6,593 nucleotides of DNA from an uncultured beta proteobacterium (GCA_903843315.1 CAIMPQ010000187.1:1-6593), one strand, 5' to 3'. Positions 1 through 6,593 are shown, numbered from the stretch's first letter. Notes: generated from the letters alone by a model not told the origin. Numbers and translations: made by a program.

Positions 1-1
1 C

Positions 2-2113
2 GTGATTGAGGTTTGGCTTGATATTGGCGATTTAGAGGACTATCCCTCAAACCTCATTCCAGGCTTTTATGCCCGACTAGTCAAAGCCCTCCCCAGCCTC
101 GTTGAACACCGTTGCAGCTACGGGGAAACCGGTGGTTTCTTAAAGCGTGTCGAAGAGGGCACCTGGCCAGCACATATTCTGGAACACCTCACCCTGGAGC
201 TACAAAACTTAGCAGGTATTCCTGGTGGTTTTGGTAAAGCGAGGGACGGGGATCGTCGCGGCGTATACAAAGTGATGGTGAGCGCCATCAATGAAGAGGT
301 CACTCTGACTGCCCTTAAATATGCACGTGATCTGTACTTGGCTTTAGCGCAAGACAACAAAGACTGCGTTGCTGAAGTTCAACACATTATTGAAAATCTG
401 CGCGATCTTGGTGATGATCTGTTGCTTGGACCAAGCACTGCTTGCATCGTCAATGCTGCCGAAGAGCGCGGCATTCCTTCGATTCGATTATCCGAAGGTA
501 ATCTAGTGCAACTAGGTTATGGGGCCAAACAACGTCGCATCTGGACTGCCGAGACTGATCAGACTAGCGCAATTGCTGAAACCATTTCAAGAGACAAAGA
601 TTTAACCAAGAGTTTGTTACGCAGTGCTGGCGTTCCTACTCCTGAAGGGAGAACGGTTACTAGCCCAGATGACGCCTGGGAAGCAGCTCAAGATATCGGT
701 TTGCCGGTCGTTGTCAAACCAATCGACGGCAATCATGGTCGCGGCGTCTTTATCAACCTCTATACCCAACAAGAAATTGAAGCTGCTTATGCGGTAGCCA
801 TTGATGAGGGCAGTGAAGTTTTAGTTGAACGCCATATCATTGGTGATGAGCATCGCTTACTTGTAGTCGGCAATAAAGTGGTTGCTGCTGCTAAAGGTGA
901 AACCGTTTGGGTCACTGGCGATGGCAAGCATACTGTTTATGAATTGATTCAGATTCAAATTAATTCAGATCCACGCCGCGGCACTGCAGAGGAGCATCCT
1001 CTGAATCCTGTACGCATTGATTCAGCAGTAGAGCTTGAGCTTGCACGACAAAAACTCACTGGTGACAGCATCCCAGCACTAGATCACAAAGTACTCATTC
1101 AAAGCAACGGTAATGTGGCTTTTGATGTCACCGACCTAGTCCATCCTGATGTGGCAAGCCAAGTGGCTTTAGCTGCCCGTGTGGTTGGCCTCGAAATCGC
1201 TGGTGTGGATTTAGTTGCACAAGATATTAGTCGTCCACTTGCAGAACAAAATGCAGCCATCGTTGAAGTCAATGCCGGGCCAGGCCTCTTGATGCACCTA
1301 AAACCAGCTAGTGGCAAGCCACAACCCGTTGGCAAAGAGATTGCCAATCACCTCTTTCCTGCTGGAACTGACTTCCGGATTCCGGTAGTAGGCATTTGTG
1401 GAGAAAGTGGTAAAACGCCGGTTGCAGAAATGATTGCACACTTCTTACGCCTGACCAATGTCTATGTTGGTTTGTCTTGTAGTAAAGGTTTGTACTTTGG
1501 TAATCGTGCAATTCCCAATACCAACGCATCGAATTGGGAAAATGCTCGTCGTACTTTATTAAACCGCGCAGTAGAAGCAGTGGTCATTGAAAATAATCAC
1601 CTCTCTATGCTAATTGAAGGCTTGGCTTACGATCGCTGCCAGGTAGGCGTTGTCATCAATGTGGACCCTAAAGCAAATTTTCCTCAATATGCCATCTATG
1701 ACGAAGATCAAGTCTTTAGCGTTGTGCGCACCCAAATTGATGTAGTTCTGCCAAATGGCGTCGGGGTTTTGAACGCGGACGATCCAATGTGTGTGCAGAT
1801 GGCGGAACTCTGTGACGGTCAAGTGATCTTCTTCACTGAAGATCCTGATTCTGAAGTTGTGAAAACCCATCTACAAAATGGTGGTCGTGCAGTGATGGTT
1901 GGTAAACAACAAATCACACTCAAGTCTGGCAGGCATGATCAGAAATCCATTCCCGTTCCACGTCATTCAGAACCTGATACTAGCGCTCCATGGAAAGGCA
2001 TGAACCTGGGTGCAGCAATTGCAGCAGCTTGGGCTTTAGAAATACCATTTAATGTGATTGAAGCTGGCGCAGAAACATTTGCCCCAGATCTCACCATGGC
2101 AACAGGGGTTTAA
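2..2113 (+). CDS. cphA: Cyanophycin synthetase paralogue with degenerate, truncated Mur domain (CphA'/CphA2-like), 5'-partial
   Basis: ATP-dependent ligase of the cyanophycin synthetase family, cytoplasmic; 703 residues are visible. The N domain (about 1-140) carries HxxEH (H58-H62), followed by a Glu pair at 98-99. The ATP-grasp G domain (about 140-455) shows LGPST, KPIDGNHGRG (239-248) and VEVNAGPG (421-428), so Asp-type backbone ligation looks possible. The Mur-like M domain keeps a Walker A motif, GESGKTP (467-473), and NADDP (591-595). It has lost the E-T-A-R-G-G and G-D-H-L-G motifs of its neighbour (R543 aligns with H533, D568/H569 with A558/N559). The protein stops where the Mur C-terminal subdomain (about 145 residues in the neighbour) would begin. 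The GTG at position 2 is probably internal: the family's opening LRGPNxWS strand is missing, so roughly 20-30 residues lie off the left edge. By family knowledge, CphA2 enzymes with a reduced M domain polymerise beta-Asp-Arg dipeptides. Whether this copy does so, or instead assists the downstream CphA, is inference. Confidence 0.9.
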   Translation: MIEVWLDIGDLEDYPSNLIPGFYARLVKALPSLVEHRCSYGETGGFLKRVEEGTWPAHILEHLTLELQNLAGIPGGFGKARDGDRRGVYKVMVSAINEEVTLTALKYARDLYLALAQDNKDCVAEVQHIIENLRDLGDDLLLGPSTACIVNAAEERGIPSIRLSEGNLVQLGYGAKQRRIWTAETDQTSAIAETISRDKDLTKSLLRSAGVPTPEGRTVTSPDDAWEAAQDIGLPVVVKPIDGNHGRGVFINLYTQQEIEAAYAVAIDEGSEVLVERHIIGDEHRLLVVGNKVVAAAKGETVWVTGDGKHTVYELIQIQINSDPRRGTAEEHPLNPVRIDSAVELELARQKLTGDSIPALDHKVLIQSNGNVAFDVTDLVHPDVASQVALAARVVGLEIAGVDLVAQDISRPLAEQNAAIVEVNAGPGLLMHLKPASGKPQPVGKEIANHLFPAGTDFRIPVVGICGESGKTPVAEMIAHFLRLTNVYVGLSCSKGLYFGNRAIPNTNASNWENARRTLLNRAVEAVVIENNHLSMLIEGLAYDRCQVGVVINVDPKANFPQYAIYDEDQVFSVVRTQIDVVLPNGVGVLNADDPMCVQMAELCDGQVIFFTEDPDSEVVKTHLQNGGRAVMVGKQQITLKSGRHDQKSIPVPRHSEPDTSAPWKGMNLGAAIAAAWALEIPFNVIEAGAETFAPDLTMATGV
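2104..2108 (+). promoter_or_regulatory. Ribosome binding site for the TTG start of the second cphA
   Basis: AGGGG lies five bases before TTG at 2114, inside the last codons of the upstream cphA paralogue. The stop and start are contiguous (TAATTG). This supports the rare TTG start and suggests that ribosomes finishing the first gene re-initiate on the second. Confidence 0.55.
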
Positions 2114-4684
2114 TTGGAAATCACCCGTATTCGCATGCTACGTGGCCCAAATTTATGGAGCCGGCACACCGCCTTAGAAGCAATCGTTTCTTGTGATGAG
2201 TCTGAGCGCTCCATTGATTTAATTCCCCAATTTGAAACCAAAATTCGCGAACGCTTTCCGCAGCTCGGTAGCATGCGTCGTGGTGGACACAATGAAGTTC
2301 TTTCCCTAGCGCATGCTCTAGAACATGCCGCTCTAGGCTTGCAAGCCCAAGCAGGATGTCCTGTTACCTTTAGCCGTACGGTGCAAACGATTGATGTTGG
2401 CGTTTACCAAGTGGTAGTTGAGTATATTGAAGAGGTTGTTGGACGCATGGCCTTTGACTTCGGCTTTGCTCTTATTCAAGCCACACTGAATGACGCTCCT
2501 TTTGATCTCGCTGCTGCTCTCTCTGAATTAGACGCCCTTTATGAAGATGTGCGCCTTGGTCCAAGCACTGGCTCGATTGTGGATGCTGCTGTACAGCGCA
2601 ATATCCCTTACCGCCGCATGACTGAAGGCAGTATGGTGCAGTTTGGCTGGGGTAGCAAACAAAAGCGTATTCAAGCAGCAGAAACTAGCGACACCAGTGC
2701 TATTGCCGAAGCGATTGCGCAAGATAAAGAACTCACTAAAAACTTATTAGCTGCCGCAGGTGTATCGGTCCCCATCGGCGAAGTTGTTACTACAGCAGAT
2801 GACGCATGGCGTGCTGCTCAAAAAATTGGCGGCCCTATTGTTCTGAAGCCAAAAGATGGTAATCAGGGTAAAGGTGTGGTCGCTAACATCCAAACCGAAG
2901 AAGCGGTTCGTGCTGGCTTTGAAGTGACCCAAGTATTTGGACGTGAAACTATCGTCGAGCGCTATTTACCAGGCGCAGACTATCGCTTACTGGTCGTAGG
3001 TAACCGCTTATCCGCTGCTGCACGCCGTGAGCCTGCTCAAGTGGTTGGTGATGGTTCGCGCACTATTGCGGAACTCGTAGAAATGGAAAATAAAAATCCA
3101 CTGCGGGGTGACGGTCACGCGACAGCTTTAACCAAAATTCGTTTTGATGACATTGCTCTCGCCCATTTAGCAGGCTCTGGACTCACACCTCAATACGTTC
3201 CCAAAACAGGCGAACGGGTTTTGCTACGCAACAACGCCAATCTCAGCACTGGTGGAACTGCTACTGATGTTACGGATGATGTGCATCCCGATGTAGCAGC
3301 TAGTGCGGTTGCTGCCGCGCAAATGATTGGTCTCGATATTGCCGGTGTCGACATCTTGTGTGAGGCCATCTACAAACCACTTGAGCTACAAGGTGGTGGC
3401 ATTGTTGAAGTCAATGCTGCTCCTGGTTTGCGTATGCATCTCAAGCCATCCTACGGCAAGAGTCGCCCAGTTGGCGAAGATATTGTCAATATGATGTTCC
3501 CCCTGGGTGAAGATGGCCGTATTCCGGTAGTTGCCGTTACTGGCACCAATGGCAAAACGACGACCGTACGTTTGATTTCTCATTTATTGGATGAGACTGG
3601 TCTGCGAGTAGGCATGACCACTACAGATGGTGTTTATATCAACCATCGCTTAATTGATTCTGGCGATTGCAGCGGCCCTAAGAGCGCTCGCAATGTATTA
3701 ATGCATCCCGATGTGGATGCTGCAGTTTTAGAAACTGCTCGTGGCGGCATGTTGCGCGAAGGTCTGGGCTTTGATCGCTGTGAAGTCGCCGTCGTTACCA
3801 ATATTGGTGAAGGCGATCACCTCGGTTTGAACTACATCACCAGCGTTGAAGATTTGGCGATTCTCAAGCGGGTAATCGTACAAAACGTAGCACCCACGGG
3901 TGCTGCCGTTCTTAATGCTACCGATCCTATTGTGGTGAAAATGGGTGATAAATGCTCTGGTCGGGTGATTTTCTTTGCCCAGAACCAACATCATCCAGTG
4001 ATTGCAGCACATCGCGCTAAAAATAAAAAAGTGATCTACTTTGATGGTGCTTATATCGTTGCCTCTAAGGGTTCACGGGTAATGTATCGCTTCCCTGTTA
4101 GCGAAATTCCGCTGACTCAGAATGGCGTTCTCGGTTTTCAAGTTGAAAATGCCATGGCTGCAATCGGTGCAGCGTGGGCACTGGGCCTTGATGCGGAAAA
4201 GATTGCCCGTGGACTTCACAGCTTTGAAAGCACTGCCAATGCGGTGCCGGGTCGCTTTAATCAGTTCCAGCACAATGGCGCAACGGTTATTGCTGACTAT
4301 GGCCATAATCCCGATGCCATGCGCGCATTAGCTAGCGCAATCCAGGCCATGAAGCCCAATAAAAGTCACGTGGTGATTAGTGGTGCCGGTGATCGTCGTG
4401 ATGAAGATATTCGTGATCTGACTCGCATCCTAGGTAACTCTTTTGACAATATCATCTTGTATCAAGATGCCTGCCAACGTGGGCGTGAGGATGGTGAGGT
4501 TTTAAAGCTATTGCAAGAAGGGCTGGTGGGTGCAACCAAGGCGAAGCAAGTGAAAGAAATTCATGGGGAGTTTTTAGCTATTGATACCGCCCTAAATGAC
4601 ATTGCTGCCGGCGATATCTGCCTCATTCTTATTGACCAAGTAGAAGAGTCACTTGCCTATCTCAAGGAAAAGGTCAGGCCTTAA
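2114..4684 (+). CDS. cphA: Cyanophycin synthetase, complete CphA1 type
   Basis: Builds cyanophycin by alternately adding L-Asp to the poly-Asp C-terminus (G domain) and L-Arg to the Asp side chain (M domain), using ATP for each step. At 856 residues it has normal family length. The N domain (1-145) opens with LRGPNLWS and has HALEH (67-71) plus a Glu pair at 106-107, a zinc-peptidase-like HxxEH pattern. The ATP-grasp domain (about 146-465) has LGPSTGS, KPKDGNQGKG (245-254), VERYLPGADYRLLVVGN and VEVNAAPG (431-438). The M domain (about 470-856) has Walker A GTNGKTT (477-483), ETARGG (540-545), GDHLG (567-571), NATDP (601-605), and Mur C-terminal DYGHNPDA (728-735) and GAGDRRDED (757-765). The TTG start at 2114 is chosen because it retains the conserved strand before LRGPN and has AGGGG upstream; ATG at 2137 would cut into that strand. 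It directly follows the stop of the upstream paralogue, which indicates an operon with probable translational coupling. Its stop overlaps the fbp stop. Confidence 0.95.
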   Translation: MEITRIRMLRGPNLWSRHTALEAIVSCDESERSIDLIPQFETKIRERFPQLGSMRRGGHNEVLSLAHALEHAALGLQAQAGCPVTFSRTVQTIDVGVYQVVVEYIEEVVGRMAFDFGFALIQATLNDAPFDLAAALSELDALYEDVRLGPSTGSIVDAAVQRNIPYRRMTEGSMVQFGWGSKQKRIQAAETSDTSAIAEAIAQDKELTKNLLAAAGVSVPIGEVVTTADDAWRAAQKIGGPIVLKPKDGNQGKGVVANIQTEEAVRAGFEVTQVFGRETIVERYLPGADYRLLVVGNRLSAAARREPAQVVGDGSRTIAELVEMENKNPLRGDGHATALTKIRFDDIALAHLAGSGLTPQYVPKTGERVLLRNNANLSTGGTATDVTDDVHPDVAASAVAAAQMIGLDIAGVDILCEAIYKPLELQGGGIVEVNAAPGLRMHLKPSYGKSRPVGEDIVNMMFPLGEDGRIPVVAVTGTNGKTTTVRLISHLLDETGLRVGMTTTDGVYINHRLIDSGDCSGPKSARNVLMHPDVDAAVLETARGGMLREGLGFDRCEVAVVTNIGEGDHLGLNYITSVEDLAILKRVIVQNVAPTGAAVLNATDPIVVKMGDKCSGRVIFFAQNQHHPVIAAHRAKNKKVIYFDGAYIVASKGSRVMYRFPVSEIPLTQNGVLGFQVENAMAAIGAAWALGLDAEKIARGLHSFESTANAVPGRFNQFQHNGATVIADYGHNPDAMRALASAIQAMKPNKSHVVISGAGDRRDEDIRDLTRILGNSFDNIILYQDACQRGREDGEVLKLLQEGLVGATKAKQVKEIHGEFLAIDTALNDIAAGDICLILIDQVEESLAYLKEKVRP
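4681..4684. other. Overlapping convergent stop codons in palindrome TTAA
   Basis: The plus-strand cphA ends with TAA at 4682-4684. The minus-strand fbp ends with TAA read from 4683 to 4681. The four-base palindrome TTAA therefore supplies both stops and leaves no intergenic space. I found no GC-rich hairpin with a T tract on either strand nearby, so the two transcripts probably overlap at their 3' ends. Confidence 0.9.
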
Positions 4685-5712
4685 GAGTGGTAATGCTGGA
4701 GGCGATCAATTTCCTCTTTAGAGCCCAGCATGATCGAAACACGCTCATGCAAATCCGTTGGCTGTAAATCCATAATTAATTCATTTCCGTTAGTAGAGGC
4801 CCCGCCTGCCTGCTCTACTAAGAAACTCATTGGATTAGCCTCATACATCAAACGCAATTTACCGGGCTTATGAGGTTCACGTTGATCCCAGGGGTACATG
4901 AAAACACCACCACGGGATAGTACGCGATGCACATCGGCAACCATCGAAGCAATCCAACGCATATTGAAATCTTTATCGCGAGCACCACTTGTCCCCGCTA
5001 AACACTCTTCTACATAGCGTCGTACTGGATCAGCCCAGTGGCGCATATTTGACATATTGATTGCAAATTCTTTGGTTGAATGCGCAATGGTGACTGCGTC
5101 ATTGATTAATACAAATTCTCCGGTGACTTTATTCAAGGTAAACATCACCACGCCATCACCTAAGGTTAAGGCCATCGTAGTCTGTGGACCATAGACCACG
5201 TAACCTGCAGCGACCTGGTGACGACCTGACAACAAGAAATCCGCCGTTTGCAAAGGTGCTTGAGGTGCTTGCTTTTTCAAGATAGAAAAAATAGTCCCAA
5301 TGGAGACATTCACATCAATATTCGATGAACCATCGAGTGGATCAAATAAAAGGAGGTAATCACCAGTACCCTGAACTGGGACTGGTAATTCCATTTCCTC
5401 AGAAGCTAGCCCAGCAAGCGCTTTGCAGTCCTTCACGCCATCAATCAATTTATCGTTGGCGATGATGTCTAATTTTTGCTGTACTTCGCCCTGAACATTG
5501 CCGCTACCTGCTGAACCCAACAAACCAATCAATGCCCCCTGCGCTACTTCATGGCTCAAATCAGAACAAGTATTCACGACTGCCAGCAATACCTCTTGCA
5601 GACCTGCAGGTATAGCTGCGCCCTTCGGCTTTGTATTTCCTAAATATTGCTTGAAATTGGTATTAGCGCTAGAGGACAAAGGTTTTTCTCCGATTGTGGA
5701 TGCCAATGACAT
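4681..5712 (-). CDS. fbp: Fructose-1,6-bisphosphatase, class I
   Basis: Hydrolyses fructose 1,6-bisphosphate to fructose 6-phosphate and phosphate, the committed cytosolic step of gluconeogenesis; Mg2+-dependent. The 343 residues match the usual class I length. Visible motifs are NVQGEVQQKLD (72-82), ASEEME (103-108, acidic metal site), the metal and phosphate loop DPLDGSS (124-130), and the family active-site signature GKLRLMYEANPMS (284-296) followed by VEQAGG. The first 20 or so residues look non-conserved. ATG at 5712 has only a weak AGAG upstream and an in-frame stop 10 codons before it. A TTG at codon 12 (5679-5677) has a better GGAG eight bases ahead, so the true start could be 11 codons later. 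It is convergent with cphA at its 3' end. It points the same way as the pepN-like gene at the right edge, from which vapBC separates it; pepN and fbp are neighbours in other Burkholderiales as I recall, so an ancestral pair is likely. Confidence 0.96.
   Translation of the reverse strand: MSLASTIGEKPLSSSANTNFKQYLGNTKPKGAAIPAGLQEVLLAVVNTCSDLSHEVAQGALIGLLGSAGSGNVQGEVQQKLDIIANDKLIDGVKDCKALAGLASEEMELPVPVQGTGDYLLLFDPLDGSSNIDVNVSIGTIFSILKKQAPQAPLQTADFLLSGRHQVAAGYVVYGPQTTMALTLGDGVVMFTLNKVTGEFVLINDAVTIAHSTKEFAINMSNMRHWADPVRRYVEECLAGTSGARDKDFNMRWIASMVADVHRVLSRGGVFMYPWDQREPHKPGKLRLMYEANPMSFLVEQAGGASTNGNELIMDLQPTDLHERVSIMLGSKEEIDRLQHYHS
5688..5691 (-). promoter_or_regulatory. Possible alternative ribosome binding site within the fbp 5' end
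   Basis: On the minus strand GGAG occurs here, eight bases before an in-frame TTG (codon 12 of the long reading, 5679-5677). Starting there would remove a poorly conserved Ser-rich N-terminal stretch. The ATG at 5712 is still the default because it is the stronger initiation codon. Confidence 0.3.
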
Positions 5713-5820
5713 ACTTGAAGACTCTATTTTGCCCTGTTCTCAACTGCATTCTTAAAAACAATCTTTTTCCCGCAAAAAATGACCTATTTACCATCTTCTT
5801 ATCAGACAACTCTTCCTATT

Positions 5821-5860
5821 TGATGATTATTTAGATGCTATAATGCATCATTATTGATGA
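5821..5860. promoter_or_regulatory. Probable VapB/VapBC autoregulatory operator
   Basis: A cluster of short inverted repeats overlaps the vapBC promoter. GATGC (5834-5838) and GCATC (5845-5849) are perfect inverted arms that exactly flank the -10 hexamer. CATCA (5846-5850) and TGATG (5855-5859) form a second pair, and another TGATG lies at 5821-5825. Repeated TGATG/CATCA half-sites around the -10 fit a ribbon-helix-helix antitoxin that represses its own operon, the usual behaviour of VapBC. Binding by this VapB is inferred, not shown. Confidence 0.5.
5836..5844 (+). promoter_or_regulatory. Extended -10 promoter of vapBC
   Basis: TGC followed by a consensus TATAAT (5839-5844) makes an extended -10 element, 25 bases before the vapB start codon. 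No good -35 is present: the position at 17-base spacing reads CTATTT, and a nearby TTGATG sits only 13 bases away. An extended -10 can compensate for a poor -35. Transcription would start around 5851, giving a short leader of about 20 bases that carries the vapB ribosome binding site. Confidence 0.6.
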
Positions 5861-5862
5861 GG
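5859..5862 (+). promoter_or_regulatory. Ribosome binding site of vapB
   Basis: GAGG sits seven bases before the vapB ATG at 5870. It partly overlaps the last TGATG half-site of the putative operator. Confidence 0.6.
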
Positions 5863-5869
5863 ATAAGAT

Positions 5870-6073
5870 ATGAGAACCACTGTCACCATAGACGATGACC
5901 TGTATCAGAGAGGCTTAGATCTCGCTGATCCAGGAATGGATAAAACAGATCTTTTTCGTGAAGCAATGAATGTTTTTATTCGAGTTCAGGTTGCTAAGCG
6001 ATTGGCATCTTTGGGTGGTAAATCTCCCCAAATGAAGAATATTCCGCGTCGCAGACCAAAGAGTGGTCAATAA
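5870..6073 (+). CDS. vapB: VapB-family antitoxin, type II toxin-antitoxin
   Basis: A 67-residue antitoxin expected to neutralise the VapC ribonuclease encoded next and to bind the operon's operator. The N-terminus MRTTVTIDDDLYQRGLDLA is the beta strand plus first helix typical of the ribbon-helix-helix VapB antitoxin family. It is followed by MDKTDLFREAMNVFIRVQVAKRL (split here as MDKTDLFREAMN at about 23-34 and VFIRVQVAKRL at 35-45), then LGGKSP and the basic IPRRRP tail that usually contacts the toxin. It starts at an ATG with GAGG upstream and is preceded by an extended -10 promoter embedded in inverted repeats. Two bases separate its stop from the toxin ATG, so the two are translated from one mRNA. 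The pair lies between fbp and pepN, both on the opposite strand, consistent with an acquired cassette. Family assignment is strong; the numbering (vapB) is generic. Confidence 0.9.
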   Translation: MRTTVTIDDDLYQRGLDLADPGMDKTDLFREAMNVFIRVQVAKRLASLGGKSPQMKNIPRRRPKSGQ

Positions 6074-6075
6074 CA

Positions 6076-6459
6076 ATGACAATGGTTTTAGTGGATACCT
6101 CTGTATGGGTTGCTCACTTTAGAAAATCGAATGCTTCATTTGAGGCCCTATTGGCGAATGACCAGATACTCTGTCACCCATTAGTTTTGCTGGAATTGGC
6201 CTGTGGATCACCGCCATCCCCAAGAGCGAACACATTGGGCTATCTCAAAAACTTGCAGCAAGCAACCGTTGCCACTCCAGACGAAACTCTAGAGTTCATT
6301 GAAAAACATCAACTCTATGAATCTGGCTGTGGAGCAATTGATGTATCACTTCTAGCCTCCACCCTGCTGTCGGAAAACGCCCTCATTTGGACCTTAGACA
6401 AACCTCTAGAAAGTCTTGCAACTCAATTAGGCATTTCCTACAACCATCAATTTCATTGA
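6076..6459 (+). CDS. vapC: VapC-family PIN-domain ribonuclease toxin
   Basis: A 127-residue PIN-domain toxin. The family consists of Mg2+-dependent endoribonucleases that cut tRNA or rRNA and stop translation when the antitoxin is lost; the target of this member is unknown. The acidic catalytic set is complete: D7 in VDTSVW, E40 in LLELACG, D89 in AIDVSLLAS and D108 in WTLDKPL. The toxin is therefore predicted to be active rather than decayed. ATG at 6076 is used because it follows the vapB stop by two bases and GAGTGG lies nine bases ahead. A second ATG at 6082 would give the more usual MVLVDTS start and is equally plausible by homology. The gene ends 20 bases from the oppositely oriented pepN-like gene, with no clear terminator between them. 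Confidence 0.92.
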   Translation: MTMVLVDTSVWVAHFRKSNASFEALLANDQILCHPLVLLELACGSPPSPRANTLGYLKNLQQATVATPDETLEFIEKHQLYESGCGAIDVSLLASTLLSENALIWTLDKPLESLATQLGISYNHQFH

Positions 6460-6479
6460 GTATTTCGACTTCTGTGGTC

Positions 6480-6593
6480 TTAATTTCCCAGCGCTTTTCC
6501 TACTACTTCACGCACGTCTGGAGATAGGGTAGAGCTAGCTGCTACACGCTCTAAGGCGGTCTTCATTTGATCTTGATAGGGTTGGGCAAATAA
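6480..6593 (-). CDS. pepN: Aminopeptidase N, C-terminal end only (partial)
   Basis: Only the last 37 codons and the TAA stop are in view; the rest lies beyond the right edge. The reading frame is open to the edge. The visible tail has QMKTALERVA, LSPDVREVV and GKALGN at the end. It resembles from memory the helical C-terminus of E. coli aminopeptidase N (EKMRAALEQL, LSGDLYEKI, TKALA), a zinc metallopeptidase of the M1 family that removes N-terminal residues from peptides in the cytoplasm. The catalytic part is not visible, so the call rests on this short tail and on position upstream of fbp in the same orientation. It converges with vapC, leaving 20 bases between the stops. Confidence 0.72.
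   Translation of the reverse strand, partial: LFAQPYQDQMKTALERVAASSTLSPDVREVVGKALGN

Noticed and set aside
2..4. GTG as the true start of the first cphA
   Set aside because: The opening LRGPNxWS segment of the family is missing and the frame is open to the window edge, so the gene almost certainly begins upstream.
4122..4331. Open frame of 69 codons on the plus strand inside the second cphA
   Set aside because: It lies wholly within the conserved Mur domain coding region in another frame and has no recognisable protein features; it is a shadow of cphA.
4693..4731. Inverted repeat ATGCTGG ... CCAGCAT just past the cphA stop, considered as a terminator
   Set aside because: The loop is 25 bases, it lies inside fbp coding sequence, and no T tract follows on either strand. 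A chance 7-base repeat is likely.
5498..5755. Plus-strand open frame of 85 codons opposite the fbp 5' end
   Set aside because: It is antisense to conserved fbp codons and shows no family features.
5713..5760. A sigma70 promoter for fbp on the minus strand
   Set aside because: Pairs such as TTGCGG with AGAATG at 17-base spacing match the -10 consensus too poorly to annotate.
6447..6459. TCAAT-TTC-ATTGA hairpin at the vapC stop, considered as a terminator
   Set aside because: The stem is only five AT-rich pairs and no run of T follows.

Overview
This window looks like a betaproteobacterial chromosome, most likely Burkholderiaceae and close to Polynucleobacter. The reasons are moderate GC content, a tandem pair of cyanophycin synthetase genes, a class I fructose-1,6-bisphosphatase, and the tail of an E. 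coli-type aminopeptidase N next to fbp. The genus is an inference from gene content and protein style; no database search was possible.

Layout. Positions 2-4684 hold two co-directional cyanophycin synthetase paralogues. The first lacks its N-terminus because it runs off the left edge. It has intact N and ATP-grasp domains, but its Mur-ligase-like M domain is decayed and truncated. The second (2114-4684) is a complete 856-residue CphA1-type enzyme with all the expected motifs. It starts on a TTG directly after the stop codon of the first, so the two are almost certainly co-transcribed and probably translationally coupled. fbp (4681-5712, minus strand) converges on the second cphA, and the two stop codons overlap in the palindrome TTAA. 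A 157-base intergenic region follows, with the fbp leader on one side and a promoter/operator for vapBC on the other. vapB (5870-6073) and vapC (6076-6459) form a compact type II toxin-antitoxin operon on the plus strand. Only 20 bases separate vapC from the 3' end of a minus-strand pepN-like gene that continues past the right edge.

How the genes work together. The cphA pair should make cyanophycin (multi-L-arginyl-poly-L-aspartate), a nitrogen and carbon reserve. The complete copy can do both ligations, Asp to the backbone and Arg to the side chain. The first copy appears to keep only the ATP-grasp ligation and the putative metal site of the N domain. No cyanophycinase or isoaspartyl dipeptidase gene is in view. 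fbp is a gluconeogenic housekeeping gene. vapBC lies between two minus-strand genes, pepN and fbp, and is most simply read as an inserted accessory cassette with its own autoregulated promoter.

No RNA genes, insertion sequences, CRISPR arrays or convincing intrinsic terminators were seen. The most interesting point is the division of labour implied by the tandem cphA pair; this type of pair is already known in betaproteobacteria, so it is not a wholly new system.
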